A stretch of 64,000 bases of DNA, from the NCBI RefSeq assembly GCF_040545425.1, contig NZ_JBEPLW010000012.1. One strand, written 5' to 3'. Of this stretch, positions 1-8,442 are shown piece by piece. The notes below the pieces were generated by a model. The model did not search any database. It saw only the letters and a program-made list of their open reading frames with translations, and was not told where the DNA came from. Within the stretch, counting starts at the first letter, position 1, and each line of letters starts with the position of its first letter. The position numbers and the translations under genes were made by a program. The DNA is from Bhargavaea ullalensis. GTDB lineage: Bacteria; Bacillota; Bacilli; Bacillales_A; Planococcaceae.

Positions 1-2
1 AG

Positions 3-614
3 GATTGGCCGCGGCTCTGGACGGCTGCAGCCGCCCGTCTGCTTCCTTCTTACCGGGAAGAGCCGTTTGAAGTGACGAGGAGCGAGGACGGCTCCTATCT
101 TGTAACCGGCTCCGGCAGATCCTCTTTCCTGGATGTGGCAGTAGTGGACGCAAAGGGCAATGAAATCGAAGCGTCCGTCGACCCGACCGGTCCCGGGAGT
201 GCAAGGGTGAGGTTTGATCCGGCGCCAGGTCTTGTCTTTTTCAGAATCTCTGGCGACGGGGAAACCTACGCCAAAGTCGGCCTGTCCGTGCCTTATGGGT
301 CGGAATACAGACCCGGCCCGCCCGACGGGAAATTGTTGGAGGCGCTTGCCGAAGAGACCGGCGGCCGGATGGTCGAAAAGCCAGCGGAAGCACTCAGGAC
401 GCAGGAAAGGAAGCAGTGGGAAACGGCGCCGGCCTGGCGGTGGTTCGCCCTTTCTTCCATGCTCCTGTTTTTCGCCGACATCACGCTCAGGCGATTCGGC
501 AGTCCGTCGGCAACAGTGAACAAGCGAAGACGGATGAAGGAATCGCCCGGTGCACCAGCCGCCGGTCCGTCCCATATCCAGAGGCTGCTGGATGAAAAAA
601 GGAAAAGTGAATGA
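3..614 (+). CDS. C-terminal part of a large membrane protein (VWA/glutamine-amidotransferase-like family suspected)
   Basis: The frame is open from the first bases of the window, so the gene starts upstream; 203 residues are visible. A beta-rich extracytoplasmic stretch (ending near PYGSEYRPGPPDGKLLEAL) is followed by one hydrophobic segment with the pattern WRWFALSSMLLFFADITLRR and a basic, Pro/Ala-rich tail. The terminal W..ll..fDi.lRR anchor resembles the end of the ~900-residue VWA/GATase1-like membrane proteins of Bacillales; that family assignment is inference because the diagnostic domains lie outside the window. A GTG at 72 could be mistaken for a start, but the reading frame and composition continue upstream of it. 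A strong hairpin follows directly after the stop. Confidence 0.6.
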   Translation, partial: DWPRLWTAAAARLLPSYREEPFEVTRSEDGSYLVTGSGRSSFLDVAVVDAKGNEIEASVDPTGPGSARVRFDPAPGLVFFRISGDGETYAKVGLSVPYGSEYRPGPPDGKLLEALAEETGGRMVEKPAEALRTQERKQWETAPAWRWFALSSMLLFFADITLRRFGSPSATVNKRRRMKESPGAPAAGPSHIQRLLDEKRKSE

Positions 615-615
615 C

Positions 616-656
616 GAAAGCCGGAAGGGTGATTGTTTTCCCTTCCGGCTTTCTTT
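616..656. terminator. Bidirectional rho-independent terminator between convergent genes
   Basis: Perfect 14-bp stem (616-629 with 640-653, arm GAAAGCCGGAAGGG) and a 10-nt loop, sitting between the stop of the upstream plus-strand gene and the stop of the minus-strand MFS gene. T-rich sequence in the loop and 3' arm serves the plus strand. Confidence 0.8.
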
Positions 657-660
657 GATG

Positions 661-1884
661 TTATCCCGCCGTCTGCACCTCACGGGTCCTGAGATGATTG
701 AGCCGTTCGCGGTTTTTTGCGGCCCAAATTGATGTGATCGCCAGGCAGCCCGACAGGATGAGCATCCCGGCCACATACGGGTAAGCCATGTTTACGTCAA
801 AGAGAGTTCCCGCAAGAGCCGGTCCGATCATGTTTCCGAGGCTCATATAGGCGTTCATCAGCCCTGCGGCAAATCCTTGGCCGTCGCCCGCCATTTTGGA
901 GATGAGCGTGTTGATCGCCGGCCTCAGCAGGGAGGTCGCCGTAAAGAAGAAAGTCGCCACGAGCAGGATCGTCCAGAACGTGTGCACAAAAAGGATGCCG
1001 ATCATCGCAATGGCGGCCACGGCGAGGTTCACCAGAATCACCTGCATCTCGCCGAACTTCTTGAAAAGGGGGCCGACAACGAATGTCTGGACGATGACGC
1101 CGATGAATCCGCCGACGGTGAGGAGGACCGCGATGTCCGAAGGCGTATAATTGTATTTCTTATCCACATAGAACGAGATCGTCGCCTGGAAGTTGGCCAG
1201 CCCGAATGAAAAGACGAGCATGATGATCAGCAGGACGAAATACGGCATCGCTGCCGAGCGCCGGAGCTGGGAGATGATGTTGTCACCCGGTTTCCCGGAT
1301 CCCTCTTCAGGCCGGTGTGCCGGAGCATGGGGATCGGGGAGGATGAACCAGGATGAAAGAGCCGCGATGAGGGCCGCGCTGCAGGCAATGTAAAACGGGA
1401 ACTGAAGGCTGACATTGGCGAGGAATCCTCCGATCGACGGTCCGATCATGAACCCGAGTGACATGGAAGCCCCGAGCCAGCCCATTCCCTTGCCGCGCTC
1501 TTCGAATGTCGTGATGTCCGCGACGAATGCCATCATCGGCGGCACGAGAAAGGCTGAGCCGAGACCGCTCAGGAAACGGGCGGCGAACAAAATCCACAGA
1601 TGGCTTGCGAGACCGAAGATGAGCTGGGAAACGCCAAAGACGACAAGCCCGAAAATAATGAGCTTCTTTCTTCCATACCGGTCCGATAAATTGCCGGACA
1701 GCGGGGAGAAGAGGAACTGGGCAAACGCGAATGTGGCGATGAGAAAGCCGAACACCTGGCCGGCCGCGCCGAACGTGTCCAGATAACCGGGCATGATCGG
1801 GATGATCAACCCGATTCCGGCCATCGCAATGAACATATTGAACATGAGAATATAAAGCGCAAACCGGTTGCTCTTTACGGCCAT
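661..1884 (-). CDS. MFS multidrug-type efflux transporter (DHA1 family, NorA/Bmr-like)
   Basis: 407 residues with about 12 hydrophobic segments, the usual size for a 12-TM drug:H+ antiporter. Motif A is clear in the 2-3 loop (GNLSDRYGRKK, about residues 62-72) and motif C-like GFMIGPSIGGF occurs in TM5 (about 147-157). A central cytoplasmic loop separates the two halves around residue 190-210. It should sit in the cytoplasmic membrane and export hydrophobic compounds using the proton gradient; substrate cannot be told from sequence. GAAAAAGGAG lies upstream of the ATG. It appears monocistronic, with terminators on both sides. Family is confident, drug specificity is not. Confidence 0.85.
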   Translation of the reverse strand: MAVKSNRFALYILMFNMFIAMAGIGLIIPIMPGYLDTFGAAGQVFGFLIATFAFAQFLFSPLSGNLSDRYGRKKLIIFGLVVFGVSQLIFGLASHLWILFAARFLSGLGSAFLVPPMMAFVADITTFEERGKGMGWLGASMSLGFMIGPSIGGFLANVSLQFPFYIACSAALIAALSSWFILPDPHAPAHRPEEGSGKPGDNIISQLRRSAAMPYFVLLIIMLVFSFGLANFQATISFYVDKKYNYTPSDIAVLLTVGGFIGVIVQTFVVGPLFKKFGEMQVILVNLAVAAIAMIGILFVHTFWTILLVATFFFTATSLLRPAINTLISKMAGDGQGFAAGLMNAYMSLGNMIGPALAGTLFDVNMAYPYVAGMLILSGCLAITSIWAAKNRERLNHLRTREVQTAG

Positions 1885-2042
1885 GCCGCATCACTGCTCC
1901 TTTTTCTTTCGAGTGTCTAATCATTTTACCACATCGGCCGTCCGTCTTCCTCTGCCCGGGTCAAAAATTTTCTGGCCCGGGAAGCAATTAAGCTGGAAGG
2001 ACGTTGTCCCCGTCTGCGGACCAGGCCGCAAAACTCCCATAC

Positions 2043-2080
2043 AACCAAAACGGCAGGAGCACCGGGCTCCTGCCGTTTGT
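2043..2080 (-). terminator. Terminator of the pot operon
   Basis: Stem arms 2047-2060 and 2066-2078 (AAACGGCAGGAGC) directly downstream of the potD stop on the minus strand, followed by TTTTGGTTGT in that direction. Closes the regulator-potA-potB-potC-potD transcription unit. Confidence 0.75.
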
Positions 2081-3157
2081 TCAGTTCATTTCCATTTTGA
2101 ATTTCAGGAATCGCTCGTTGTAGATGCCGAGCATTTCAGGACCGAGGTCGCGATACACTTCAAGGTGTTCGCGGGTCTCTTCGTCGGGATAGAATCGTTC
2201 GTCATTGACAACTTCCGGATCCATCAGGCCAAGGGCATCTTTGTTCGGCGTGGAATAGCCGACGTAATCCGCGTTTTGCGCGGCCACTTCCGGATCGAGC
2301 ATGAAGTTGATGAATTTGTGGGCGCCGTCAATGTTGGCCGCCGTTTTCGGGATGACCATGTTGTCGAACCAGAGATTGGAGCCTTCCTCGGGAACGGCAT
2401 AGTCGAGCGAGTCATTTTCGCTCATCATATCCGCAGCCTGGCCGGACCAGGTGAGGGCGACGGATGCTTCATTGCGCTGCATCATCTGGGTGATTTCGTC
2501 CCCGATGATCGCTTTTACATTCGGTGCAAGCTCGGACAACTTCGCGGAAGCCTCATCGAGTTCCCGCCTGTCCGTCGAGTTCAGGGAGTAGCCGAGAATA
2601 TTCAGCCCCATCCCGACCACTTCGCGTGCGCTGTCGACAAGAATCACTTTTTGTCTGAGGGCGGGATCCCACAGATCATCCCAGCTGCTGAAGTCGTATT
2701 GTCCCCCGAGCAGTTCGGGATTGAAGACGATGCCGAGCGTTCCCCAGAAGAACGGGATGGAGTATTCATTGTCCGGATCGAACGGCAGGTCCAGGAAGTA
2801 CGGATCGATATGCTTCAGGTTCGGGAGCTTCGAGTGGTCCAGCGGGATGAGGAGGTTGTTCTCCCTCATTTTCTCGATCATATATTCCGACGGGACGGCG
2901 ACATCGTAGGAAGTGCCGCCCTGCTGGATCTTCGTCATCATCGCTTCGTTGGAGTCGAACGTTTCATAGACGACCCGGATGCCGGTTTCCTCCGTGAATT
3001 GCTTCAGCAGGTCCGGATCGATGTATTCGCCCCAGTTGTAGACGGTGATCGTGTCGGCGCCCGCCTTGCCGGAAGTTTTGCCGAGCTCGGCATTCGCCCA
3101 GATGAGCAGTGCCGATGCGATGAGGACGGCCAGTGCCGCCCGGATGATGTCCTTCAT
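2081..3157 (-). CDS. potD: Spermidine/putrescine-binding protein PotD
   Basis: 358 residues; extracytoplasmic solute-binding subunit of the polyamine ABC importer. After an N-terminal hydrophobic segment (about residues 5-22) comes the family signature TITVYNWGEYIDPDLLKQF and the conserved ETFDSNEAMMTKIQQGG. The acidic ligand pocket residues of this family (Asp/Glu that hold polyamine amines) are expected but were not mapped individually. Unlike many Gram-positive binding proteins there is no lipobox cysteine in the signal region, so it may stay attached by an uncleaved N-terminal helix or be released. Its ATG overlaps the potC stop by 4 nt, so translation is probably coupled. Last gene of the operon. 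Confidence 0.95.
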   Translation of the reverse strand: MKDIIRAALAVLIASALLIWANAELGKTSGKAGADTITVYNWGEYIDPDLLKQFTEETGIRVVYETFDSNEAMMTKIQQGGTSYDVAVPSEYMIEKMRENNLLIPLDHSKLPNLKHIDPYFLDLPFDPDNEYSIPFFWGTLGIVFNPELLGGQYDFSSWDDLWDPALRQKVILVDSAREVVGMGLNILGYSLNSTDRRELDEASAKLSELAPNVKAIIGDEITQMMQRNEASVALTWSGQAADMMSENDSLDYAVPEEGSNLWFDNMVIPKTAANIDGAHKFINFMLDPEVAAQNADYVGYSTPNKDALGLMDPEVVNDERFYPDEETREHLEVYRDLGPEMLGIYNERFLKFKMEMN

Positions 3158-3954
3158 CTCTTCACCCCCGTGATCGGCGTTTTGCCCCGGCGGTTCAGTG
3201 CATAATAGCCGAGGACGAGCCCGACTGTGACGATGAACAGCAGGCCGGACAGCGCATTGATGGTGAGCGTCACGCCGGTGCGAGCCATTGAATAGATTTC
3301 GACGGACAGCGTGCTGAAGCCGTTGCCGGTGACGAAGAACGTCACGGCGAAGTCATCGAGCGAATAAGTGAGGGCCAGGAAAAAGCCCGCAAAAATGCCC
3401 GGTTTGATGTACGGGATGATGACACGGGTGAGCACATCCTTGCCGGAAGCGCCGAGGTCGCGCGCTGCGTCGATGAGAGAGTCGCTCATCTCCAGCAGTT
3501 TCGGCAACACCATCAAGACAACGATCGGCACGCTGAAGGCGATATGCGAGACAAGAACAGACGTAAACCCGAGCTTGACGCCGAGAGATGTGAACAGGAT
3601 GAGGAACGACGCGCCGATGATGACGTCCGGACTGACGATGAGCACGTTGTTCAGCGACAGCAGGGTGTTGCGGAGCTTGCGGTTTTTCAGATAGACGATC
3701 GCAAGCGCGCCGAGGACACCGATCGTCGTCGCGAGCAGTGAAGACAGGAGGGCGACGATCACCGTGTTGAAGACGATCATGATGAGCCGGGTGTCTTCGA
3801 ACACCGCTGCATAATGCTCCCAAGTGAACGATTCAAAAGATGACATCGTCCCGCCCGAGTTGAACGAATAAAAAATCAGAAAGAAGATCGGGGCATACAA
3901 GATCAAAAAGACGAGTCCGAGGAACAGCTTCTGCCCCTTAGCGGTTTTTCCCAT
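3154..3954 (-). CDS. potC: Spermidine/putrescine ABC transporter permease PotC
   Basis: 266 residues with six predicted membrane segments. The binding-protein-dependent transport EAA loop is visible as DAARDLGASGKDVLTRVIIP (about residues 161-180), which contacts the ATPase PotA. Forms the membrane channel with PotB. The potB stop lies inside the first codons of potC (17-nt overlap) and potC overlaps potD by 4 nt, so all four pot genes are translationally linked. Confidence 0.94.
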   Translation of the reverse strand: MGKTAKGQKLFLGLVFLILYAPIFFLIFYSFNSGGTMSSFESFTWEHYAAVFEDTRLIMIVFNTVIVALLSSLLATTIGVLGALAIVYLKNRKLRNTLLSLNNVLIVSPDVIIGASFLILFTSLGVKLGFTSVLVSHIAFSVPIVVLMVLPKLLEMSDSLIDAARDLGASGKDVLTRVIIPYIKPGIFAGFFLALTYSLDDFAVTFFVTGNGFSTLSVEIYSMARTGVTLTINALSGLLFIVTVGLVLGYYALNRRGKTPITGVKR

Positions 3955-4762
3955 GTCCGGACCCTCCTTTTTCCCTCTGCTCGGTGAAGAGCATGATGAT
4001 GAACATGAACAGGATGAGGAAGACGGCGATCGTCGATCCCATTCCCCAGTTTTGAGTGACGAGGAACTGCTGCTCGATGGCGGTGCCGAGCGTGATGACC
4101 TTGTTGCCGGCGATGAGCCGCGTGATCATGAACAGCGACAGCGCGGGAATGAAGGTGACCTGGATCCCGGACTTGACGCCGTTCATCGTGAGCGGCAGGA
4201 TGACCCGGCGGAATGTCGTCCAGGAGTTTGCGCCGAGATCACGCGATGCATCGATGAGCGCGGGATTCAGCCGGTCGATCGCATTGAAGATCGGCAGAAT
4301 CATGAACGGGATGAAAATATACACCGATACGAACACGAAGCTGAAATCGGTGAACAGGAGCTGCCGGTGCCCGATCCCGATTGCGGCGAAAAACGCATTG
4401 ATCGGACCGTACTGGCCGAAAATGCCGATGAACGCGTACGTTTTCAGCAGCAGGTTGATCCAGGACGGGATGATGATGAGCAGCAGCCAGAGCTGCTTGT
4501 GCTTCGTTTTTGTCAGGAAATACGCCGTCGGGTAGGAGATCACAAGGGAAAACAATGTAATCAGGAACGCATACCAGAACGAGCTCAGCGTGAGCCGAAG
4601 ATAGATCGACGAGAAGAAGTTCCGGTAATTTCCGAGTGTGAACCCTCCGTCCAAATCGAACAGCGAGTAATAGCCGACAAGTGCAATCGGAGCAATGACG
4701 AACAGCAGGATCCAGGCGCCGTACGGAATGAGGTAGAACGCGCGGGCGGCCTTACTCTGCAT
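3938..4762 (-). CDS. potB: Spermidine/putrescine ABC transporter permease PotB
   Basis: 274 residues, six predicted membrane helices, first at about residues 10-30 (PYGAWILLFVIAPIALVGYY). The EAA-type loop reads DASRDLGANSWTTFRRVILP at about 173-192. Pairs with PotC as heterodimeric channel of the polyamine importer. The start codon overlaps the end of potA by 11 nt. The C-terminus is strongly charged (EQREKGGSGHGKNR). Confidence 0.94.
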   Translation of the reverse strand: MQSKAARAFYLIPYGAWILLFVIAPIALVGYYSLFDLDGGFTLGNYRNFFSSIYLRLTLSSFWYAFLITLFSLVISYPTAYFLTKTKHKQLWLLLIIIPSWINLLLKTYAFIGIFGQYGPINAFFAAIGIGHRQLLFTDFSFVFVSVYIFIPFMILPIFNAIDRLNPALIDASRDLGANSWTTFRRVILPLTMNGVKSGIQVTFIPALSLFMITRLIAGNKVITLGTAIEQQFLVTQNWGMGSTIAVFLILFMFIIMLFTEQREKGGSGHGKNR

Positions 4763-5858
4763 AACCCGTCACCTCGTAAGACTCGAGCCTCCGGTCAAAG
4801 TCTTCTTCGGTCTCGTTCAGCCTCATGACGTGGATCGCCTCTGCGTCAAAATCGAGTCCGATTTCATCGCCCACCTGCGCTTTCCGGGTGGAGTGGACGA
4901 GCCACTCATTGCCGTCCTTGTCGTACGTCGACAGTTCATAGTGGACGCCCCGGAACAGCTGGGTGTCGACCGAGACGACGAGTTTCCCTTTCTCGGAAGA
5001 AGTGATCTCCAGGTCTTCCGGCCGGATGACGACTTCGATTTTCTCGTTCGGATCCAGGCCGGCATCCACGCATTCGAATTCCTTGCCGGCAAAGCGTACG
5101 AGCCGGTCCCGGATCATGACTCCGTCGACAATGTTGGACTCGCCGATGAAATCCGCGACGAACCGGTTGATCGGCTCGTCGTAAATGTCGATCGGCGTGC
5201 CGGACTGGACGATCTTGCCCGCATTCATGACGAAGATCTCATCCGACATCGCAAGCGCCTCTTCCTGGTCGTGCGTGACGAAGATGAAAGTCTTGCCGAG
5301 GCGCTGCTGCAGCTCCCGCAATTCATACTGCATCTCGGTGCGCAGCTTCAGATCAAGCGCGGAGAGCGGTTCATCGAGCAGGATAATCTCCGGATCGTTC
5401 ACGATGGCCCGGGCGATGGCGACCCGCTGTCGCTGGCCGCCGGACATCTCGGAAATCTCGCGGTTCTCGTATCCTTCGAGATTGACGAACTTGAGCGCCT
5501 CCCCGACCCGCTTCTTCACCTCGGCCTGCTTCACTTTTTTGATCCTCAGGCCGAATGCGACATTTTCAAACACATTCAGGTGGGGGAAGAGCGCATAGTC
5601 TTGAAAGACGGTATTCACCTGGCGTTCGTTCGGCGGAACGTCATTGATGTTCTTGCCGTTGAATAAAATCCGTCCGTCGGTCGGCTCGATGAATCCGGCG
5701 ATCAGCCGGAGAATCGTCGTTTTGCCGCAGCCGGACGGACCGAGCAGCGTGTAAAATTTCCCGCGTTCCATTTCGAAGCTGATGTTGTCCAGGACGGTCG
5801 CATCGTCGCTGTACCGCTTGGTGACGCCTTCAAATCGGATGATGGGCTGTGTAGTCAA
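4752..5858 (-). CDS. potA: Spermidine/putrescine ABC transporter ATP-binding protein PotA
   Basis: 368 residues. Walker A GPSGCGKTT, Q-loop FQDYALFPH, signature MSGGQRQR, Walker B IILLDEP and switch His VTHD are all present, followed by a C-terminal TOBE-type domain (from about residue 285). The reading frame stays open upstream to 6014, but that extension overlaps the regulator gene and has no family similarity. I chose TTG at 5856-5858 because GGAGG lies 7 nt upstream and the protein then begins TTQPIIRFEGVTKRY, right before the first beta strand. The gap to the regulator stop is 19 nt, consistent with co-transcription. Confidence 0.93.
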   Translation of the reverse strand: MTTQPIIRFEGVTKRYSDDATVLDNISFEMERGKFYTLLGPSGCGKTTILRLIAGFIEPTDGRILFNGKNINDVPPNERQVNTVFQDYALFPHLNVFENVAFGLRIKKVKQAEVKKRVGEALKFVNLEGYENREISEMSGGQRQRVAIARAIVNDPEIILLDEPLSALDLKLRTEMQYELRELQQRLGKTFIFVTHDQEEALAMSDEIFVMNAGKIVQSGTPIDIYDEPINRFVADFIGESNIVDGVMIRDRLVRFAGKEFECVDAGLDPNEKIEVVIRPEDLEITSSEKGKLVVSVDTQLFRGVHYELSTYDKDGNEWLVHSTRKAQVGDEIGLDFDAEAIHVMRLNETEEDFDRRLESYEVTGYAE

Positions 5859-5877
5859 TGTCAAACCTCCAGTTTCG

Positions 5878-6420
5878 TCAAAGATAGGATTCGGTTGCCA
5901 CGAGCAGGCACTCCGCATCGGTCTGTCCGGCGTTTGAGACCCGGTGGTCATCCGCCGCCTCGTAATAGACGGCGTCCCCCGCCGCGGCCAGGAAAGTTTC
6001 TTTGCCAAGCTCAATCTTGATCTTCCCCTTGAGGACGTAGATGAACGTTTCCGAGAGGGACGGCTCGAATTCCTTGAACCGACCGCCGGGTCCGAGTGTG
6101 AGGAGCACCGGCTCCATCAAGTTTTCGTTTGATTCGGAAACGAGCCAGCGGACGGTGAATTTCCGTTCGGCATCCGTGTTCAGCGTGTGCTCGTCTTTGC
6201 GGAATACAATTTCCCGCCGCTCGGCCCCGTCATCGAAAAACTCTTTCGGCGACGAACCGAGCACTTCCAGCAGGGAGAAAAGCGTTTCGATGGAAGGGGA
6301 GGTGAGGTCCCGCTCCAATTGGGAAATGTAGCCTTTGCTTAAATCTGTCCGTTCGCCCAGCTCTTCTTGGGTCAGTCCTTTTTTCAGCCGGAGCCGCTTG
6401 ATCTTTTTTCCGATTTGCAT
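5878..6420 (-). CDS. XRE-family regulator with C-terminal cupin domain, leader gene of the pot operon
   Basis: 180 residues. N-terminal helix-turn-helix of the Cro/XRE type (about residues 3-60: KKGLTQEELGERTDLSKGYISQLERD) and a C-terminal cupin (about 100-178, with GPGGRFKEFEPSLSETFIYVLKGKI). This architecture is common in regulators of polyamine, amino acid and antibiotic uptake genes; cupin ligand binding, possibly polyamine, is inference. The ATG at 6418-6420 has GGGAGGAATCCCG upstream; the longer frame to 6510 would run through the promoter. It precedes potA by 19 nt and a palindrome lies just downstream of its promoter, suggesting autoregulation of the whole operon. Confidence 0.88.
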   Translation of the reverse strand: MQIGKKIKRLRLKKGLTQEELGERTDLSKGYISQLERDLTSPSIETLFSLLEVLGSSPKEFFDDGAERREIVFRKDEHTLNTDAERKFTVRWLVSESNENLMEPVLLTLGPGGRFKEFEPSLSETFIYVLKGKIKIELGKETFLAAAGDAVYYEAADDHRVSNAGQTDAECLLVATESYL

Positions 6421-6450
6421 CGGGATTCCTCCCGTCGGTTTACTGTTATC

Positions 6451-6463
6451 AAACTTAAAGTTT
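6451..6463. promoter_or_regulatory. Candidate operator palindrome of the pot operon
   Basis: AAACTTAAAGTTT is a perfect 6-1-6 palindrome between the promoter and start codon of the XRE-cupin gene, centred about 15 nt downstream of the expected transcription start. TTTACT (6439-6444) and AGTAAA (6464-6469) nearby may be part of a wider site. Position suits autorepression; binding is inferred. Confidence 0.5.
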
Positions 6464-6478
6464 AGTAAAACACGTTTC

Positions 6479-6506
6479 ATTATACAAAAACAGTGGAGGA
6501 TTGCAA
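6479..6506 (-). promoter_or_regulatory. Sigma-A promoter of the XRE-cupin/potABCD operon
   Basis: On the minus strand -35 TTGCAA (6501-6506), 16-nt spacer, -10 TATAAT (6479-6484). It lies immediately upstream of the palindrome and about 60 nt from the regulator ATG. Confidence 0.75.
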
Positions 6507-6539
6507 GCAAAAAAAGCGGCCGGAAACATCGGCCGCTTG
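6507..6539 (-). terminator. Terminator of the CorA-like gene
   Basis: Stem AGCGGCC (6515-6521) with GGCCGCT (6531-6537), then a T-run on the minus strand, starting right after the stop at 6541. It is also directly upstream of the pot promoter. Confidence 0.8.
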
Positions 6540-6540
6540 A

Positions 6541-8013
6541 TCAAAGGTCCATATCATTCCATCTCATCCGTAGCTTACGCCAAAGCGTGCGGCCGAGCGT
6601 AGTGACGGACAGGTAAACGGACAAGGCAATTCCAATCACGGCGGTGAGCAGGGAAATCCACTCGAAAAAGCCGTAAGATTCGATCTCCGTCCAGCTTGTA
6701 TCGTCTTTCCAGTCGTCAATGACCAAGTTCATGCCATAAATCCCGGATATCACCGTGAACACGGTGAGGAAGAACAGGAGCAGGTTCATCCGTGACGTGG
6801 CCGAGTTTTCCTGGACACGGTAAAGTTCATCGAGGGTTTCCTTCACTTCCCGGTACAGGACATCGAGCGTGAACGCTTCACGGAAACGCCGTCCGAGTTC
6901 CTTTCCTTCCTGGCGCGCGCTGATATGCTCGAAGTAATACCAGGAAGAAAAGATCGTGATGAGCTGGATGAGGCGCTTCAGGAATTCCTCGTCTTTGTCC
7001 CATTTCAGGCGGCTGTATTCAAACGAGACGCGCAGCAGCATGATCCGGTAAAAGTAGTGGATGAGGAAGTTGTAGTAATGCGTGCTCATGAAATGGGCAA
7101 GCGGTCGTTCCATCTCCGACCGCGGCTTCGTCGAAATCGCCGCGAACGTGTAGTCAGTCGTCAGCAGATAATAACCCGGCGCCCATCGGTCATGGAGATA
7201 TTTGTCCAAGTAGTCCTGGACGTATTTCCTGTTGGTCGTTGAGATGAATCGGTTTCCATGCGCATCCAGGCCGTCCACACGTCCGATGCGAAAAAGCTGT
7301 TCATCGGAAATTTCCGTGCCGGGCTCTGTGAAGTAAAAGGCATGGACGTACATCCGTTCATCTTCAAAGTAGGGGAGGCTCCCGAAATAGCCGGTCAGCC
7401 GCTCATCGTGGATGATGAACGGCTTCATGGCCGCCGCCATTCGTCCAAGAAGAAAGTCATGGATGTTTTCGTAAAACTCCCCGTCGTTGCAGTGGATTGA
7501 TGTTCCTTTTTCTTCCTTCAGCTTATTTTCGGCCGCCCGGAAGTGCTGGTTGAAGTCCAGGATGCCGGAAAGGGGGAGAGGACCGGTCAGCAGCTCCACA
7601 CGGGTTGTCAGGAACGCCAGCCCGAACGGGGCGAGCGTAATGTCGATGCTGATGATCCGGAATGGATAGGAGCGGTCCTTCACTTCGAGAATGTATTCTT
7701 CGCAGATCGGTTTCGAAAACCGGCGGAACCCGTAATCCTCCGGAGATTCCGGGAACAGTTTTTGCTCCACATAGGGGAGGAAATACTGATCGAGCTCTTC
7801 CCGCATGACCTGGACACCCTCCGGATAGATGGCCTTCAGAGAAGCGGAATCGTCCAATGAAAAAAATTTAAAGCCGTCTTGCTCAAGGGCGACGGTTGCC
7901 TGCCGGGCCTTCTTCTTTCGGTAGGCAAACGGAAGGACGAATGCCAGATGGGCTTCCGTCACCGTAAAATCGGCCGGCTCTGCAATCACTTCCATAAATT
8001 CACCGCGATTCAT
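6541..8013 (-). CDS. Large CorA-like membrane protein with a C-terminal GMN motif
   Basis: 490 residues from the ATG at 8011-8013; a second in-frame ATG at 7993-7995 with GGTGA upstream is an equally plausible start. About 400 mostly soluble residues precede two C-terminal hydrophobic segments (about 408-428 and 451-472). The first ends in IYGMN (GMN about 427-429), the selectivity signature of CorA Mg2+/divalent-cation channels, and the second is followed by a basic tail, matching CorA topology. The soluble domain is longer than in typical CorA (310-370 residues total) and I do not recognise it. Ion transport is therefore inference. The gene diverges from the small gene at 8065 across a ~50-bp interval. 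Confidence 0.6.
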   Translation of the reverse strand: MNRGEFMEVIAEPADFTVTEAHLAFVLPFAYRKKKARQATVALEQDGFKFFSLDDSASLKAIYPEGVQVMREELDQYFLPYVEQKLFPESPEDYGFRRFSKPICEEYILEVKDRSYPFRIISIDITLAPFGLAFLTTRVELLTGPLPLSGILDFNQHFRAAENKLKEEKGTSIHCNDGEFYENIHDFLLGRMAAAMKPFIIHDERLTGYFGSLPYFEDERMYVHAFYFTEPGTEISDEQLFRIGRVDGLDAHGNRFISTTNRKYVQDYLDKYLHDRWAPGYYLLTTDYTFAAISTKPRSEMERPLAHFMSTHYYNFLIHYFYRIMLLRVSFEYSRLKWDKDEEFLKRLIQLITIFSSWYYFEHISARQEGKELGRRFREAFTLDVLYREVKETLDELYRVQENSATSRMNLLLFFLTVFTVISGIYGMNLVIDDWKDDTSWTEIESYGFFEWISLLTAVIGIALSVYLSVTTLGRTLWRKLRMRWNDMDL

Positions 8014-8064
8014 TGTTGTTTTGTTTGGATGTGGTACACTAATGGAAAAAGGAGGGGCAGCCAA

Positions 8065-8346
8065 TTGGAACAAAGAAATAACTTCTTCCTGAACCCCGGC
8101 GGCAGAAAGGGGCGGAACAATGTCTCCCCGGTCGTCGAAGGGATTTTCCTGATGACGAAAGACCGGATCATCCCCTATGAGGAACTCGACGATTATTGCG
8201 AAGTCTGCCTGGAGCCACTGTCGTATGATGCGACATACGATGCTGCCTACTGCGCCGAATGCAATGAGTGGCGGGAAGAGGCCTGCAGCGATCCATCTTG
8301 CCAATTTTGTTCCGCCCGTCCAAAACGTCCGCACAACCGGAGCTGA
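8065..8346 (+). CDS. Small cysteine-rich (zinc-ribbon-like) hypothetical protein
   Basis: 93 residues. Start chosen as TTG at 8065, with AAAGGAGGGG 7 nt upstream; an internal ATG (MTKDRIIPYEEL) would give about 64 residues. Cysteines fall in the order CEVC, CAEC, then C...C QFC, a pattern that suits one or two zinc knuckles. The tail is basic (SARPKRPHNRS). No function is recognised. It is divergent from the CorA-like gene and 96 nt ahead of ktrC on the same strand, so it may be co-transcribed with ktrC. Confidence 0.6.
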   Translation: MEQRNNFFLNPGGRKGRNNVSPVVEGIFLMTKDRIIPYEELDDYCEVCLEPLSYDATYDAAYCAECNEWREEACSDPSCQFCSARPKRPHNRS

Positions 8347-8442
8347 TCAGCCCGGTATTCATAAAACACATTCCCTCAAGCGGCATGCCGATAAACACGG
8401 CTGCCCGCAGGAAGGCAATCCAGACAGACGGAGGACCGGAAC

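Noticed and set aside
5859..6014. Longer N-terminus for PotA (420 residues)
   Set aside because: It overlaps the XRE-cupin gene and lacks family similarity; a TTG with a well-placed GGAGG gives the normal start.
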